From an uncultured Bacteroidales bacterium (GTDB lineage: Bacteria; Bacteroidota; Bacteroidia; Bacteroidales; P3): DNA of 9,565 nucleotides. The stretch covers positions 1 through 9,565 of the forward strand of contig CALEFF010000056.1 in the NCBI GenBank assembly GCA_937876865.1. The letters are read 5' to 3'. The notes under the pieces are model-generated. The model was not told where the DNA came from, ran no database searches, and was given only the letters and a program-made list of their open reading frames with translations. Each line of letters starts with the position of its first letter. The first letter of the stretch is position 1. Below are positions 1-5,837 of the stretch, in pieces. Both the position numbers and the translations under genes were made by a program.

Positions 1-139
1 ATCGGTAAATTCAACGGGATCCACCTTTAAGACAGAAGAAGAAACGCCCTGCAAAACGATATCGGCATATTTCCAATACTCTTTATTTACTATACATCTA
101 CCTTCTTTTTGAATAACAAATACTAATCCAATACCTGAA
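1..139 (-). other. Unidentified sequence, open on the minus strand, abutting truncated kce
   Basis: None of the three plus-strand frames here encodes anything like the N-terminal part of Kce, and each contains a stop. One minus-strand frame stays open from inside the kce antisense to the window edge. It reads through peptides such as GIGLVFVIQKEG and NKEYWKYADIVLQGV, which look like plausible protein but which I do not recognise. It could be the C-terminal part of a real minus-strand gene cut by the same junction that truncated kce, a chance open frame, or one side of an assembly chimera. No start codon or ribosome site can be assigned. Confidence 0.25.
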
Positions 140-658
140 ATGGCAACACTTGATTGCGGAACTTGCAACTTTGGAGATGAGATTTTCGACAATACAATGC
201 CAACAATGCGTGCATTTGGTAAGAGAATGATAGAAAAAGGCATTAAACCAGAATACGAATGCTTTGAAATGGGACACCTTGACACTATTTTAACAATGGC
301 ACGCAAAGGAGAAGTACCAGGACACCCTATGCAATTCAATTTTGTCTTAGGAGTACCGGGCTGTACCCCTGCAACAGTTAGCAATCTTGCTTGGTTAGTA
401 AATAATATCCCTGCCGGCTCAACTTGGACCGTTACAGGAGTTGGACGTTCTGCCTTTCCGATGGCAGCAGCCGCAATAGCAATGGGCGGAAACGTAAGAG
501 TAGGATTTGAAGACAACATTTACCTGTCAAAAGGCGTGAAAGCAAAATCAAATGGTGAACTTGTAGAAAAAGTAGTTCGCATTGCAAAAGAATTAGGCAG
601 AGAGATAGCAACTTCAGCCGAAGCAAGAGAAATCTTAGGCTTAGCACCAAGAAAATAA
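113..658 (+). pseudogene. kce: 3-keto-5-aminohexanoate cleavage enzyme, 5'-truncated (C-terminal ~172 residues)
   Basis: Kce (BKACE family) condenses 3-keto-5-aminohexanoate with acetyl-CoA to give acetoacetate and 3-aminobutyryl-CoA in anaerobic lysine fermentation. Similarity begins at PEMATLDCGTCNFG and runs to the normal C-terminus. The late active-site segment RVGFED is present (R120, E124, D125 counting from the Met at 140); in the characterised enzyme the equivalent Arg, Glu and Asp serve in catalysis and zinc binding. The N-terminal third, with the HxH zinc motif, is missing: an in-frame stop lies at 110-112 and nothing upstream resembles Kce. The usual length is about 270 residues. 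The ATG at 140 is the conserved internal Met, not a true start. As it stands the product should be inactive. It is either a pseudogene or an intact gene broken by an assembly join. No other lysine-fermentation gene is visible. Confidence 0.8.
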
Positions 659-673
659 TTCCTTAAACACATA

Positions 674-724
674 AAACAAAACGCTCGTTTGTCTGAATTA
701 AACAAAGACTTACGAGCGTTTTTT
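674..724. terminator. Bidirectional hairpin terminator, copy 1 of a 49-50 bp duplicated element
   Basis: An 11-bp perfect stem pairs 678-688 (AAAACGCTCGT) with 712-722 (ACGAGCGTTTT). A T-run lies on the plus-strand 3' side (719-724) and a complementary A-rich flank gives a T-rich 3' side on the minus strand. A short inner stem (GTCT 691-694 with AGAC 706-709) can stack on it. It lies 15 bp after the kce stop and 31 bp after the convergent nucleotidyltransferase gene's stop, so it can terminate both. It matches 1116-1165 with two mismatches. Confidence 0.8.
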
Positions 725-754
725 GTTTAAGTTTTTTCTATTCGTCCTCTATCT

Positions 755-1063
755 TTAACAGTCTCTCTCATATATCAATATTTTATCTTTGTTTGCTGAT
801 TCTTGTGCAAAGGGTAATAATGCACCTTCTTCAACTAAATCAACTTTTTGATTGAGTAATGTTTCTAATTGACAGATTATGTCAGCATATTTAAAAAGAG
901 AAATCTTCGCATCCTTATCAAAAGAAACAAGAATATCAATATCGCTTTGCTCATTCTCCTCTCCACGAGAATAAGAGCCAAACAACCACGCTTTATTTAT
1001 TGGCTGAGTTGAAAAATACTTTTGAATAGAAGGAATTATTCTCTCTTGCGTAACACTATTCAT
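755..1063 (-). CDS. MNT-domain nucleotidyltransferase (MntA-like), solitary
   Basis: A 102-residue protein of the minimal nucleotidyltransferase (MNT) family. Its fold signature is clear: GSYSRGE at residues 29-35, then SDID at 40-43. This gives exactly the GS-X10-DXD arrangement (G29 S30, D41, D43), with a likely third acidic residue at D75 in KVDLV. In HEPN/MNT pairs, MNT proteins of this type neutralise a HEPN RNase partner, in characterised cases by adding AMP to it. No HEPN gene lies beside this one: downstream is a terminator and convergent kce, upstream a hairpin and the WD40 gene. It may be an orphan antitoxin, act on a partner elsewhere, or have another nucleotidyl-transfer role. The start is supported by a Bacteroidota promoter about 26 bp upstream, leaving a short leader. 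All catalytic residues are intact, so it does not look decayed. Confidence 0.85.
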   Translation of the reverse strand: MNSVTQERIIPSIQKYFSTQPINKAWLFGSYSRGEENEQSDIDILVSFDKDAKISLFKYADIICQLETLLNQKVDLVEEGALLPFAQESANKDKILIYERDC

Positions 1064-1088
1064 AACAATAACTTTAAATTACTAACTG

Positions 1089-1118
1089 CAAAGATAATAA
1101 TTTTATTGTTATAACAAA
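1089..1118 (-). promoter_or_regulatory. Bacteroidota-type promoter of the MNT gene
   Basis: On the minus strand, TTTG (1118-1115) is followed after 18 bp by TATCTTTG (1096-1089), matching the primary sigma factor pattern TTTG-N-TAnnTTTG. The predicted transcript start is near 1082, about 19 nt before the ATG at 1063. The upstream TTTG lies inside the second hairpin repeat's flank, so the hairpin and promoter overlap by a few bases. Confidence 0.65.
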
Positions 1119-1165
1119 CAAAACGCTCGTTTGTCTGAATTAAACCAAGACTCACGAGCGTTTTT
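1116..1165 (-). terminator. Hairpin terminator of the WD40 gene, copy 2 of the duplicated element
   Basis: An 11-bp stem pairs 1120-1130 with 1154-1164, the same stem as in copy 1. It lies 23 bp beyond the WD40 stop at 1188 and is followed on the minus strand by a T-rich stretch. Compared with 674-723, the first 30 bases are identical; only 1146 (C for A) and 1153 (C for T) differ over the 49-bp core, and neither disturbs the outer stem. Because this copy ends just upstream of the MNT promoter, it insulates that gene from WD40 transcription. Confidence 0.75.
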
Positions 1166-1187
1166 CTTTATATTATAAAATCAATCC

Positions 1188-2141
1188 CTATTCCTCTCCC
1201 CATATCTTAATGGTTCCATCCTCTGAACCGCTGACAATTTTTGTGCCATCGGGACTGAATGCTACTGATTCGACACTTCCAGAATGTCCAGCCAAGGTTA
1301 GAAGACACTCTCCTGTATTTGCATCCCATATATTAATGGTTTTAAAATATGAACCACTGACAATTTTTCTTCCATCGGGACTAAATGCTACGGAATTGAC
1401 CGAATCATAATACCCTGCAGTTTGAAGACATTGTCTTGTGTTTGCATCCCATATCTTAATGAGTCTTGAACCGCTGATAATTTTTATGCCATCGGGACTA
1501 TATGCTACGGAATTGACTGGTCCCTCCAAGGTTTGAAGGCATTGTCCTGTGTTTGCGTCCCATATCTTAATGGTTTCATCATATGAACCGCTGACAATTT
1601 TTCTTCCATTGGGACTAAATGCTACGGATTCTACACTTTCAGAATGCCCTTTCAATGTTTTAAGACACGCTCCTGTGTTTGCGTTCCATATCTTAATGGT
1701 ATGATCCAATGAACCGCTGACAATTTTTCTTCCATCGGGACTAAATGCTACGGAAAGGACCAAAGAAGAATGTCCTTCTAAGGTTTGAAGACATACTCCT
1801 GTGTTTGCGTTCCATATCTTAATGGTTCCATCAGATGAACCGCTGATAATTTTTCTTCCATTAGGACTATATGATACAGAACGGACATAATTAGTATGTC
1901 CGTTCAAGGTTTTAAGACACTCTCCTGTGTTTGCGTCCCATATCTTAATGGTATTATCAACTGAACCACTGATAATTTTTGTGCCATCGGGACTATATGC
2001 TACGGAATGGACACCATCCAAATGTCCCTCCAAGGATTGAAGACAAGTAAACTTTGAGTAATCAATGTTAGATGTATTTCCATAACTTGCGAACGAAGCA
2101 AAAAAAATCGCAATCAATGTTAAAAATTTAATTTTTCTCAT
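1188..2141 (-). CDS. Exported WD40-repeat protein, single seven-bladed beta-propeller
   Basis: A 317-residue protein with an N-terminal signal peptide (basic MRKIK, hydrophobic core to about residue 18, likely cut near SYG at 19-21), so it should act outside the cytoplasm. The rest is seven WD40 repeats: residues 34-75, 76-117, 118-159, 160-201, 202-238, 239-279 and 280-317. Most follow GH...SVAFSPDG.KI.SGS.D.TIKIWDANTG. Seven repeats close one propeller, with the segment before residue 34 completing the last blade. Such propellers bind partner proteins; no enzymatic domain is present and the partner is unknown. Blades 5 and 6 are irregular: blade 5 is five residues short and lacks the GH and the SxDxT turn, and blade 6 has GYYD instead of GH. 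The gene appears monocistronic, with its own promoter and terminator. I would not assign a specific function. Confidence 0.85.
   Translation of the reverse strand: MRKIKFLTLIAIFFASFASYGNTSNIDYSKFTCLQSLEGHLDGVHSVAYSPDGTKIISGSVDNTIKIWDANTGECLKTLNGHTNYVRSVSYSPNGRKIISGSSDGTIKIWNANTGVCLQTLEGHSSLVLSVAFSPDGRKIVSGSLDHTIKIWNANTGACLKTLKGHSESVESVAFSPNGRKIVSGSYDETIKIWDANTGQCLQTLEGPVNSVAYSPDGIKIISGSRLIKIWDANTRQCLQTAGYYDSVNSVAFSPDGRKIVSGSYFKTINIWDANTGECLLTLAGHSGSVESVAFSPDGTKIVSGSEDGTIKIWGEE
1191..2042 (-). repeat. Intragenic tandem repeat encoding the seven WD40 blades
   Basis: The block CATATCTTAATG (plus-strand reading) recurs at 1201, 1327 (one base changed), 1450, 1561, 1687, 1813 and 1939. The spacings are 126, 123, 111, 126, 126 and 126 bp. 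Blocks are nearly identical at DNA level, including synonymous positions, which suggests recent expansion or ongoing gene conversion. The 111- and 123-bp units are in-frame shortenings of the 126-bp unit and correspond to irregular blades 5 and 6. Confidence 0.9.
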
Positions 2142-2178
2142 TTTGGCTTATTTTTACGTCATCTAATTTTTCTGCCCA

Positions 2179-2209
2179 CAAAGGTATAACAAATTTTTTA
2201 AAGCACAAA
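2179..2209 (-). promoter_or_regulatory. Bacteroidota-type promoter of the WD40 gene
   Basis: On the minus strand, TTTG (2209-2206) is followed after 19 bp by TACCTTTG (2186-2179). The predicted transcript start is near 2172, giving a leader of about 31 nt before the ATG at 2141. The match and the spacing are both good. Confidence 0.7.
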
Positions 2210-2361
2210 AAACTTGCGAATAAAGTCTTAGTCCGCTAAGTTCAAGAATTAGGGAAATCGGATTTATTTTGCCAAAATTTCAAAACCGATTTTTTAGCAA
2301 AATTTTTGACGAAAATTGACGGAAATTAAGGGTAAATTTTGCGAAATTTTGACTAATTTTT

Positions 2362-2422
2362 ACGAAAAGCCGATTTAATTTTTTGAAAGTCCGATTTAAA
2401 TTTTTCTAAATCGGCTTTTCGT
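2362..2422. repeat. 16-bp perfect inverted repeat with a competing inner hairpin
   Basis: ACGAAAAGCCGATTTA (2362-2377) is exactly complementary to 2407-2422, with a 29-nt loop. The loop contains another CCGATTTA (2391-2398) that can pair with the first 8 bases of the same right arm (2407-2414) around an 8-nt loop. The two structures exclude one another over those 8 bases. Confidence 0.7.
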
Positions 2423-2438
2423 TGATCAAAAGTCCTGA

Positions 2439-2501
2439 TTTTTTTGGCAAAAATCAAGGAAAAAATCCACTAAAACAAAGACTTTTTTGGCAAAATCAAG
2501 G
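2439..2501 (+). repeat. Short direct repeat in the intergenic region
   Basis: The word TTTTTTGGCAAAATCAAGG at 2483-2501 recurs at 2439-2459 with one extra T and one extra A in the homopolymer runs. The second copy lies at the left arm and loop of the neighbouring inverted repeat. Slippage or local duplication would explain it. Confidence 0.55.
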
Positions 2502-2530
2502 TTTAAAAATACCAAGTCTTTGATTTAGTG
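2469..2530. repeat. 17-bp inverted repeat with one mismatch
   Basis: The left arm CACTAAAACAAAGACTT (2469-2485) pairs with 2514-2530 except for one position, around a 28-nt loop. The right arm is followed on the plus strand by GCTTTTTAGC, a weak T-run. It is not next to any plus-strand gene, so a terminator role is unproven. Confidence 0.6.
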
Positions 2531-2640
2531 CTTTTTAGCTAAGGGCTTATATTTTCAAAATTTGCAATCAGAAATCTTTTGCTTGAAAATATCGCAAGCA
2601 TTTGGCGTTAAGTGGAGGGGAAACGGTTTTATTTTACAAT

Positions 2641-2673
2641 AAAGCCCGAAATTATTTCTTAATTTCGGGCTTT
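2641..2673 (-). terminator. Hairpin terminator of the porin/membrane-protein operon
   Basis: A 13-bp perfect stem pairs AAAGCCCGAAATT (2641-2653) with AATTTCGGGCTTT (2661-2673) around a 7-nt loop. It sits 39 bp past the stop of the minus-strand membrane protein gene. The stem ends in TTT on either strand, so it may work both ways, but the T-run on the minus strand is short (TTTATTG). Confidence 0.75.
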
Positions 2674-2712
2674 GAGTATTGATGAAAAGAGTTGTTATTT
2701 TAATCTTTCTTT

Positions 2713-3855
2713 CTATAAAATTAGCCCAACTAAAACAAAGGTCCAGTGTGCTATGATTCCTGCACAAAGACCTGCGATAGTGTGTGCTAAAAGTGCTTTT
2801 GAGATAAGTTTTCTATAACCTAATGAGTCTAACATTGCGGTGTGAGTTGATAAATAACCACTCCAACACATTCCCATTGCAGTAAAGACTGCTATTGCGT
2901 TTGCATCTAAAATTCCAGTTTCGGCAAAGGTTGGTAAAAGTCCAAGAGCTGCTCCAACAGCACCAAGAGCTGTCATAGGGAATGCTATTAATTCCATGCT
3001 TTCAAAACCAAATAACCATTTGAATACAAAATCTATTTTTTCTGCAAGCCAAGGTAAAATAGGAACTCCTTCGTATGCTACTCCCGCATAGCCAGCTGCT
3101 GCATCTTTTGGTCCAAAAGTTATCATCATCACAAGAGTTGAGATAATCAAAACGCCAGGGATTATTTGTAAACCAAGATCTACCCCGTTTTTACCTCCAT
3201 CTAATATTGCGTTCATCACTCTTATGAAAAGGCTTTCTTTCTTTTCTTCTTGTTCTTCTGCAACTTCTTCTTTGCTTTCTTCTTCTACCACAGGCGAATC
3301 CATTTCAGGATATGATTTAAGTACTGATCTTTGCATAATTCTTGTTGAAATAATACTTCCAACAAAGGCTCCAAACAATCCAACTAATGCTCCTGTAATT
3401 TCTCCGTAGCCAATCATTGTGATAATTACCACAAACCCCATTCCGAATGCTGTTCCGAAGTTGTTAAGTGATACTAATTGATATTTTTTAAAGAATTTGC
3501 TAAAACTTTTGTCTTTTGCCAATGAAATAATTGCAGGATTATCTGAAAGGAATGTCATAACTGCTCCTAAGGCTCCAACACCTGGAAGTCTAAAAAGAGG
3601 TTTCATCAATGGTTTTAGTAGTTTTTCTAAAAGGGCTACAACACCAAATTCTGAAAATAATTTACTTAATGCTCCTGTTAATACAGTTATACCCATAAGG
3701 TAAAAAACTGTGTTAAGCAAAAGGTCATGTGCTGTGTTCATTATTGTTTTTAGCATATTTGATGCACCCATTTTGCTTCCTAAAACAAGGAATCCTCCAA
3801 TGAGTATTACCAAAAACAATAAGGCACCGAGCGTCTTTTTTGTTGATTTCTTCAT
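2713..3855 (-). CDS. Polytopic inner-membrane protein, nucleoside-recognition (GATE)-like family
   Basis: A 380-residue membrane protein. Hydrophobic segments include about 8-27, 45-64, 92-112, 135-175 (two), 229-248, 285-307, 318-345 and 356-380. The halves look related, as in proteins with two GATE/nucleoside-recognition domains: each has a Gly-rich helix followed by a polar motif (SDNPAI at 104-109 in the first half, GYLSTHTAML at 333-342 in the second). Between them lies a strongly acidic linker at about 186-207, rich in Glu. From memory it resembles the membrane family named after Clostridioides CD0519/CD1768. Members are probably transporters, but I know of no established substrate, and 'nucleoside' in the name should not be read as one. 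It starts 22 bp after the porin-like gene, so the two are almost certainly cotranscribed. A hairpin terminator follows. Confidence 0.75.
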   Translation of the reverse strand: MKKSTKKTLGALLFLVILIGGFLVLGSKMGASNMLKTIMNTAHDLLLNTVFYLMGITVLTGALSKLFSEFGVVALLEKLLKPLMKPLFRLPGVGALGAVMTFLSDNPAIISLAKDKSFSKFFKKYQLVSLNNFGTAFGMGFVVIITMIGYGEITGALVGLFGAFVGSIISTRIMQRSVLKSYPEMDSPVVEEESKEEVAEEQEEKKESLFIRVMNAILDGGKNGVDLGLQIIPGVLIISTLVMMITFGPKDAAAGYAGVAYEGVPILPWLAEKIDFVFKWLFGFESMELIAFPMTALGAVGAALGLLPTFAETGILDANAIAVFTAMGMCWSGYLSTHTAMLDSLGYRKLISKALLAHTIAGLCAGIIAHWTFVLVGLIL

Positions 3856-3877
3856 TCTATATTTAACTTTTATTGAT

Positions 3878-4873
3878 TTATTTTAATTTCATATTCCATG
3901 TGATACCTGCGTTAAAGAATAAGTTTGCAGGTTCTCTGTTATTTGAAGATATTATTGCGTGAAGTCTTACGTCTTTGCTGTTTCTGATTGGGAAGTATTC
4001 AACTCCCGCTCCGTAAAGCATATAATCTGTTCCCGGTGCAACGGTCATTGTCCAATAATCACCGTATGGATAATCTGGGGTAAGGTCTGTGTTGTTTCTA
4101 TCGTAAGAAAATTTTGCAAAGACATTAAGCTTTGGCATTTGATACTTAACTTGTGAAACTATTGTAAAGTCATCAAAAAACATTCCATTAACATAACGGT
4201 TTGTGTAATCTAAATCTATTACGAAATCGCCTACATAGAATTGGTTTCCTAAGGCTACGTAATTTACATATTGATTTTTTCTAAATTCTATAAGGTTTAC
4301 AGAATATAAAGTCTTCCATGAATCTGTTATATTACCATTCCACAAAAGGTTATAGGCTAAAAGTCCATCAAAAGGTTGTTGTTTGAAAATTGAATTGCTG
4401 ATTTGGAAAGTTAAGGCTTGTCCTTGGCTGAATCCCCAAGTAAGAGATGTTCCAAACTCATAGCAAGAAGGCATTATGTTGCAAAAATCAGAATAAAAAT
4501 ACACGTCTATCGGAGCGTAATCATACTCAAAGCCTCCTATTGCTACGACTTGCTTACCTGCAGAAAGGATAAAATTATCATTTATATGATAAGAAAGATA
4601 TGCCCAATCGGTTGCTTCAAAGAAATTAGAAGTAAAATTTGTACGATTCAATCTTTGACGCCAATGATACTCAAATTTATCATTGATTTTTCCATCTAAC
4701 ATTATGTTAAGGAACTTTCCTGCGAATCCATAACTATCATTAATGTTTTCGTTGTCAATGTATTGATAATCAAAATCGGCTCTCGTGTTGAATCTTAGAG
4801 AGAAATCATTGTTTTGAGCAAACGATAGAGATGTTATTGCAACAAAACACAAAAATAATACTACTTTTTTCAT
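3878..4873 (-). CDS. Outer-membrane porin-like beta-barrel protein
   Basis: A 331-residue protein with a clear signal peptide (MKKVVLFLCFVAITSLSFAQ; likely cut before or at Q20). The mature part is rich in aromatic and alternating polar/apolar strands, for example EYHWRQRL, WAYLSYHI and FVIDLDYTNRYV. It ends in NAGITWNMKLK, a final barrel strand. This fits the phosphate-selective porin O/P-like group found in Bacteroidota, although the solute cannot be told from sequence. No TonB box, plug domain or SusD-like partner is present, so passive diffusion is more likely than TonB-driven uptake. It is the first gene of a two-gene unit with the inner-membrane protein downstream and has a promoter just upstream. 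Assignment to a barrel protein is firm; the family name is less so. Confidence 0.75.
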   Translation of the reverse strand: MKKVVLFLCFVAITSLSFAQNNDFSLRFNTRADFDYQYIDNENINDSYGFAGKFLNIMLDGKINDKFEYHWRQRLNRTNFTSNFFEATDWAYLSYHINDNFILSAGKQVVAIGGFEYDYAPIDVYFYSDFCNIMPSCYEFGTSLTWGFSQGQALTFQISNSIFKQQPFDGLLAYNLLWNGNITDSWKTLYSVNLIEFRKNQYVNYVALGNQFYVGDFVIDLDYTNRYVNGMFFDDFTIVSQVKYQMPKLNVFAKFSYDRNNTDLTPDYPYGDYWTMTVAPGTDYMLYGAGVEYFPIRNSKDVRLHAIISSNNREPANLFFNAGITWNMKLK

Positions 4874-4896
4874 AAAAAATCTTTAAAATTAGGCGG

Positions 4897-4926
4897 CAAA
4901 GGTACGAAAAAAGAGTAAGAAACTAA
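4897..4926 (-). promoter_or_regulatory. Bacteroidota-type promoter of the porin operon
   Basis: On the minus strand, TACCTTTG (4904-4897) is a full TAnnTTTG match. The upstream element is weak: TTAG (4926-4923) at 18 bp spacing in place of TTTG. The predicted start is near 4890, leaving a leader of about 17 nt. The weak upstream element may mean lower or activated expression. Confidence 0.55.
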
Positions 4927-4955
4927 GAAAATACTGCTGAAAATTACGCTTATTC

Positions 4956-4986
4956 TTTGTAAACTTCAAAATATTGAGTACTTTTG
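4956..4986 (+). promoter_or_regulatory. Bacteroidota-type promoter of the uppS-bamA-skp operon
   Basis: TTTG (4956-4959) is followed after 19 bp by TACTTTTG (4979-4986). The predicted transcript start is near 4993, about 41 nt before the uppS ATG. I see no other TAnnTTTG match in the gaps before bamA, skp 1 or skp 2, so this is probably the main promoter for all four genes. Confidence 0.7.
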
Positions 4987-5033
4987 CAGATTAGTTTTAC
5001 TATCAAAGTATTGATTTCGTAAATTTTAAGCAA

Positions 5034-5777
5034 ATGAGTTTAAAAGAAAACATTGTATTAGACAAATTACCTGAACACATAGCTGTCATAATGGACGGAA
5101 ACGGACGTTGGGCTAAACAAAGACAAAAAGAAAGAATCTTTGGACATCAAAATGGTGTTAATGCAGTGAGGGAAGTTACTGAGGGCTGTGCAGAATTGGG
5201 TGTGAAATATCTTACATTATATACTTTTTCTACTGAAAATTGGAATCGACCAAAAGAAGAGATAGATGCACTTATGGCAATGTTGGTAGATACAATTGCA
5301 AAAGAAGAAGAAACTTTAATGAAAAACAATATTAGATTGGAATATATTGGAGAGATTTCTCAAATTGCTCTTGAAACTCAAAATGCTCTTAAAAATACTA
5401 TTTACAATACTCGTAATAATACAAGAATGACTCTTATTCTTGCGTTGAATTATAGTTCTCGTTGGGAAATTACTCAAATGGTGAAAAATATTGCACAACA
5501 AGTAAAAGACAATTCTTTGGATATTGAGTCAATTAACCAAAATATTATTTCTAAGAACTTATCTACTGCAAATTATCCTGACCCTGATTTGTTGATAAGA
5601 ACCTCTGGCGAATATCGTTTAAGTAATTATTTGCTTTGGCAATTGGCTTATACAGAACTTTTCTTTACTTCGACTCTTTGGCCTGACTTTAATAAGGAAG
5701 GACTCTATGAGGCAATAATTTCTTTTCAAAATAGAGAACGAAGATTCGGTAAAACAAGCGAACAATTGAAAAAATAA
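5034..5777 (+). CDS. uppS: Isoprenyl transferase (undecaprenyl diphosphate synthase)
   Basis: Cis-prenyltransferase that extends farnesyl diphosphate with isopentenyl diphosphate to make undecaprenyl diphosphate, the carrier lipid for peptidoglycan and surface glycans. It acts at the inner face of the cytoplasmic membrane. The 247 residues match the usual length. All family signatures are present: MDGNGRWA at 20-27 with catalytic D21, FGH at 36-38, FSTENW at 65-70 followed by RP, LNYSSR at 138-143, and DPDLLIRTSGE at 183-193 with R189 and R195 for diphosphate binding. E208 in the AYTELF segment and the closing RRFG are also conserved. LNYSSR in place of the common LNYGGR is usual in Bacteroidota. 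It is the first gene of the operon, 60 bp ahead of bamA, linking carrier-lipid supply with outer-membrane assembly. Confidence 0.97.
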   Translation: MSLKENIVLDKLPEHIAVIMDGNGRWAKQRQKERIFGHQNGVNAVREVTEGCAELGVKYLTLYTFSTENWNRPKEEIDALMAMLVDTIAKEEETLMKNNIRLEYIGEISQIALETQNALKNTIYNTRNNTRMTLILALNYSSRWEITQMVKNIAQQVKDNSLDIESINQNIISKNLSTANYPDPDLLIRTSGEYRLSNYLLWQLAYTELFFTSTLWPDFNKEGLYEAIISFQNRERRFGKTSEQLKK

Positions 5778-5837
5778 CGATTTTAATAAAATTATTGCAA
5801 AAGATAAACGTTAGTTATTTAGTTTAAAAATAAAGAG

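Larger units (their letters stand above)
2210..2640. other. Gene-free, AT-rich, hairpin-rich intergenic region
   Basis: There is no credible reading frame and no TAnnTTTG promoter on either strand. The stretch is rich in related short words (GCCAAAATTT, GCAAAATTTTT, GCGAAATTTT; GACGAAAATT, GACGGAAATT). It has five copies of AAATCGG or its complement CCGATTT (2255, 2286, 2370, 2391, 2408) and two strong inverted repeats, listed separately. It could be an unannotated structured RNA, a decayed element, or spacer with repeats expanded by slippage. The sequence does not decide between these. Confidence 0.5.

Noticed and set aside
140..142. ATG at 140 as a genuine start codon for a short Kce-like protein
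   Set aside because: It is the conserved internal Met of the PEMATLD segment, the preceding Pro-Glu codons also match the family, and the zinc-binding N-terminal part would be missing.
432..705. Two minus-strand reading frames opposite kce (432-650 and 520-705)
   Set aside because: They lie antisense to clearly conserved Kce sequence, have Leu/Phe-rich shadow composition, and lack a promoter.
1064..1187. Possible small HEPN partner next to the MNT gene
   Set aside because: The interval is fully taken up by a promoter and a hairpin and has no usable reading frame.
1210..1410. Plus-strand frame opposite the WD40 gene
   Set aside because: It is a repeat shadow created by the periodic WD40 sequence on the other strand.
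1201..2058. Regular repeats considered as a CRISPR array
   Set aside because: The whole 126-bp period is conserved and codes for WD40 blades; there are no variable spacers and no cas genes.
2682..2756. 24-residue plus-strand frame with a hydrophobic start (MKRVVILIFLSIKLAQ)
   Set aside because: It is mostly antisense to the membrane protein gene, very short, and has no promoter of the TAnnTTTG type ahead of it.
2555..2767. 70-residue minus-strand frame overlapping the membrane protein's 3' end
   Set aside because: It runs through the terminator hairpin and overlaps a well supported gene in another frame; there is no recognisable domain.
3224..3703. Plus-strand frames within the membrane protein gene (3224-3409, 3497-3703)
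   Set aside because: They are antisense to a conserved polytopic membrane protein; the Ser-rich composition mirrors its acidic linker.
4418..4699. 93-residue plus-strand frame within the porin gene
   Set aside because: It lies antisense to the barrel strands and has no promoter and no domain.
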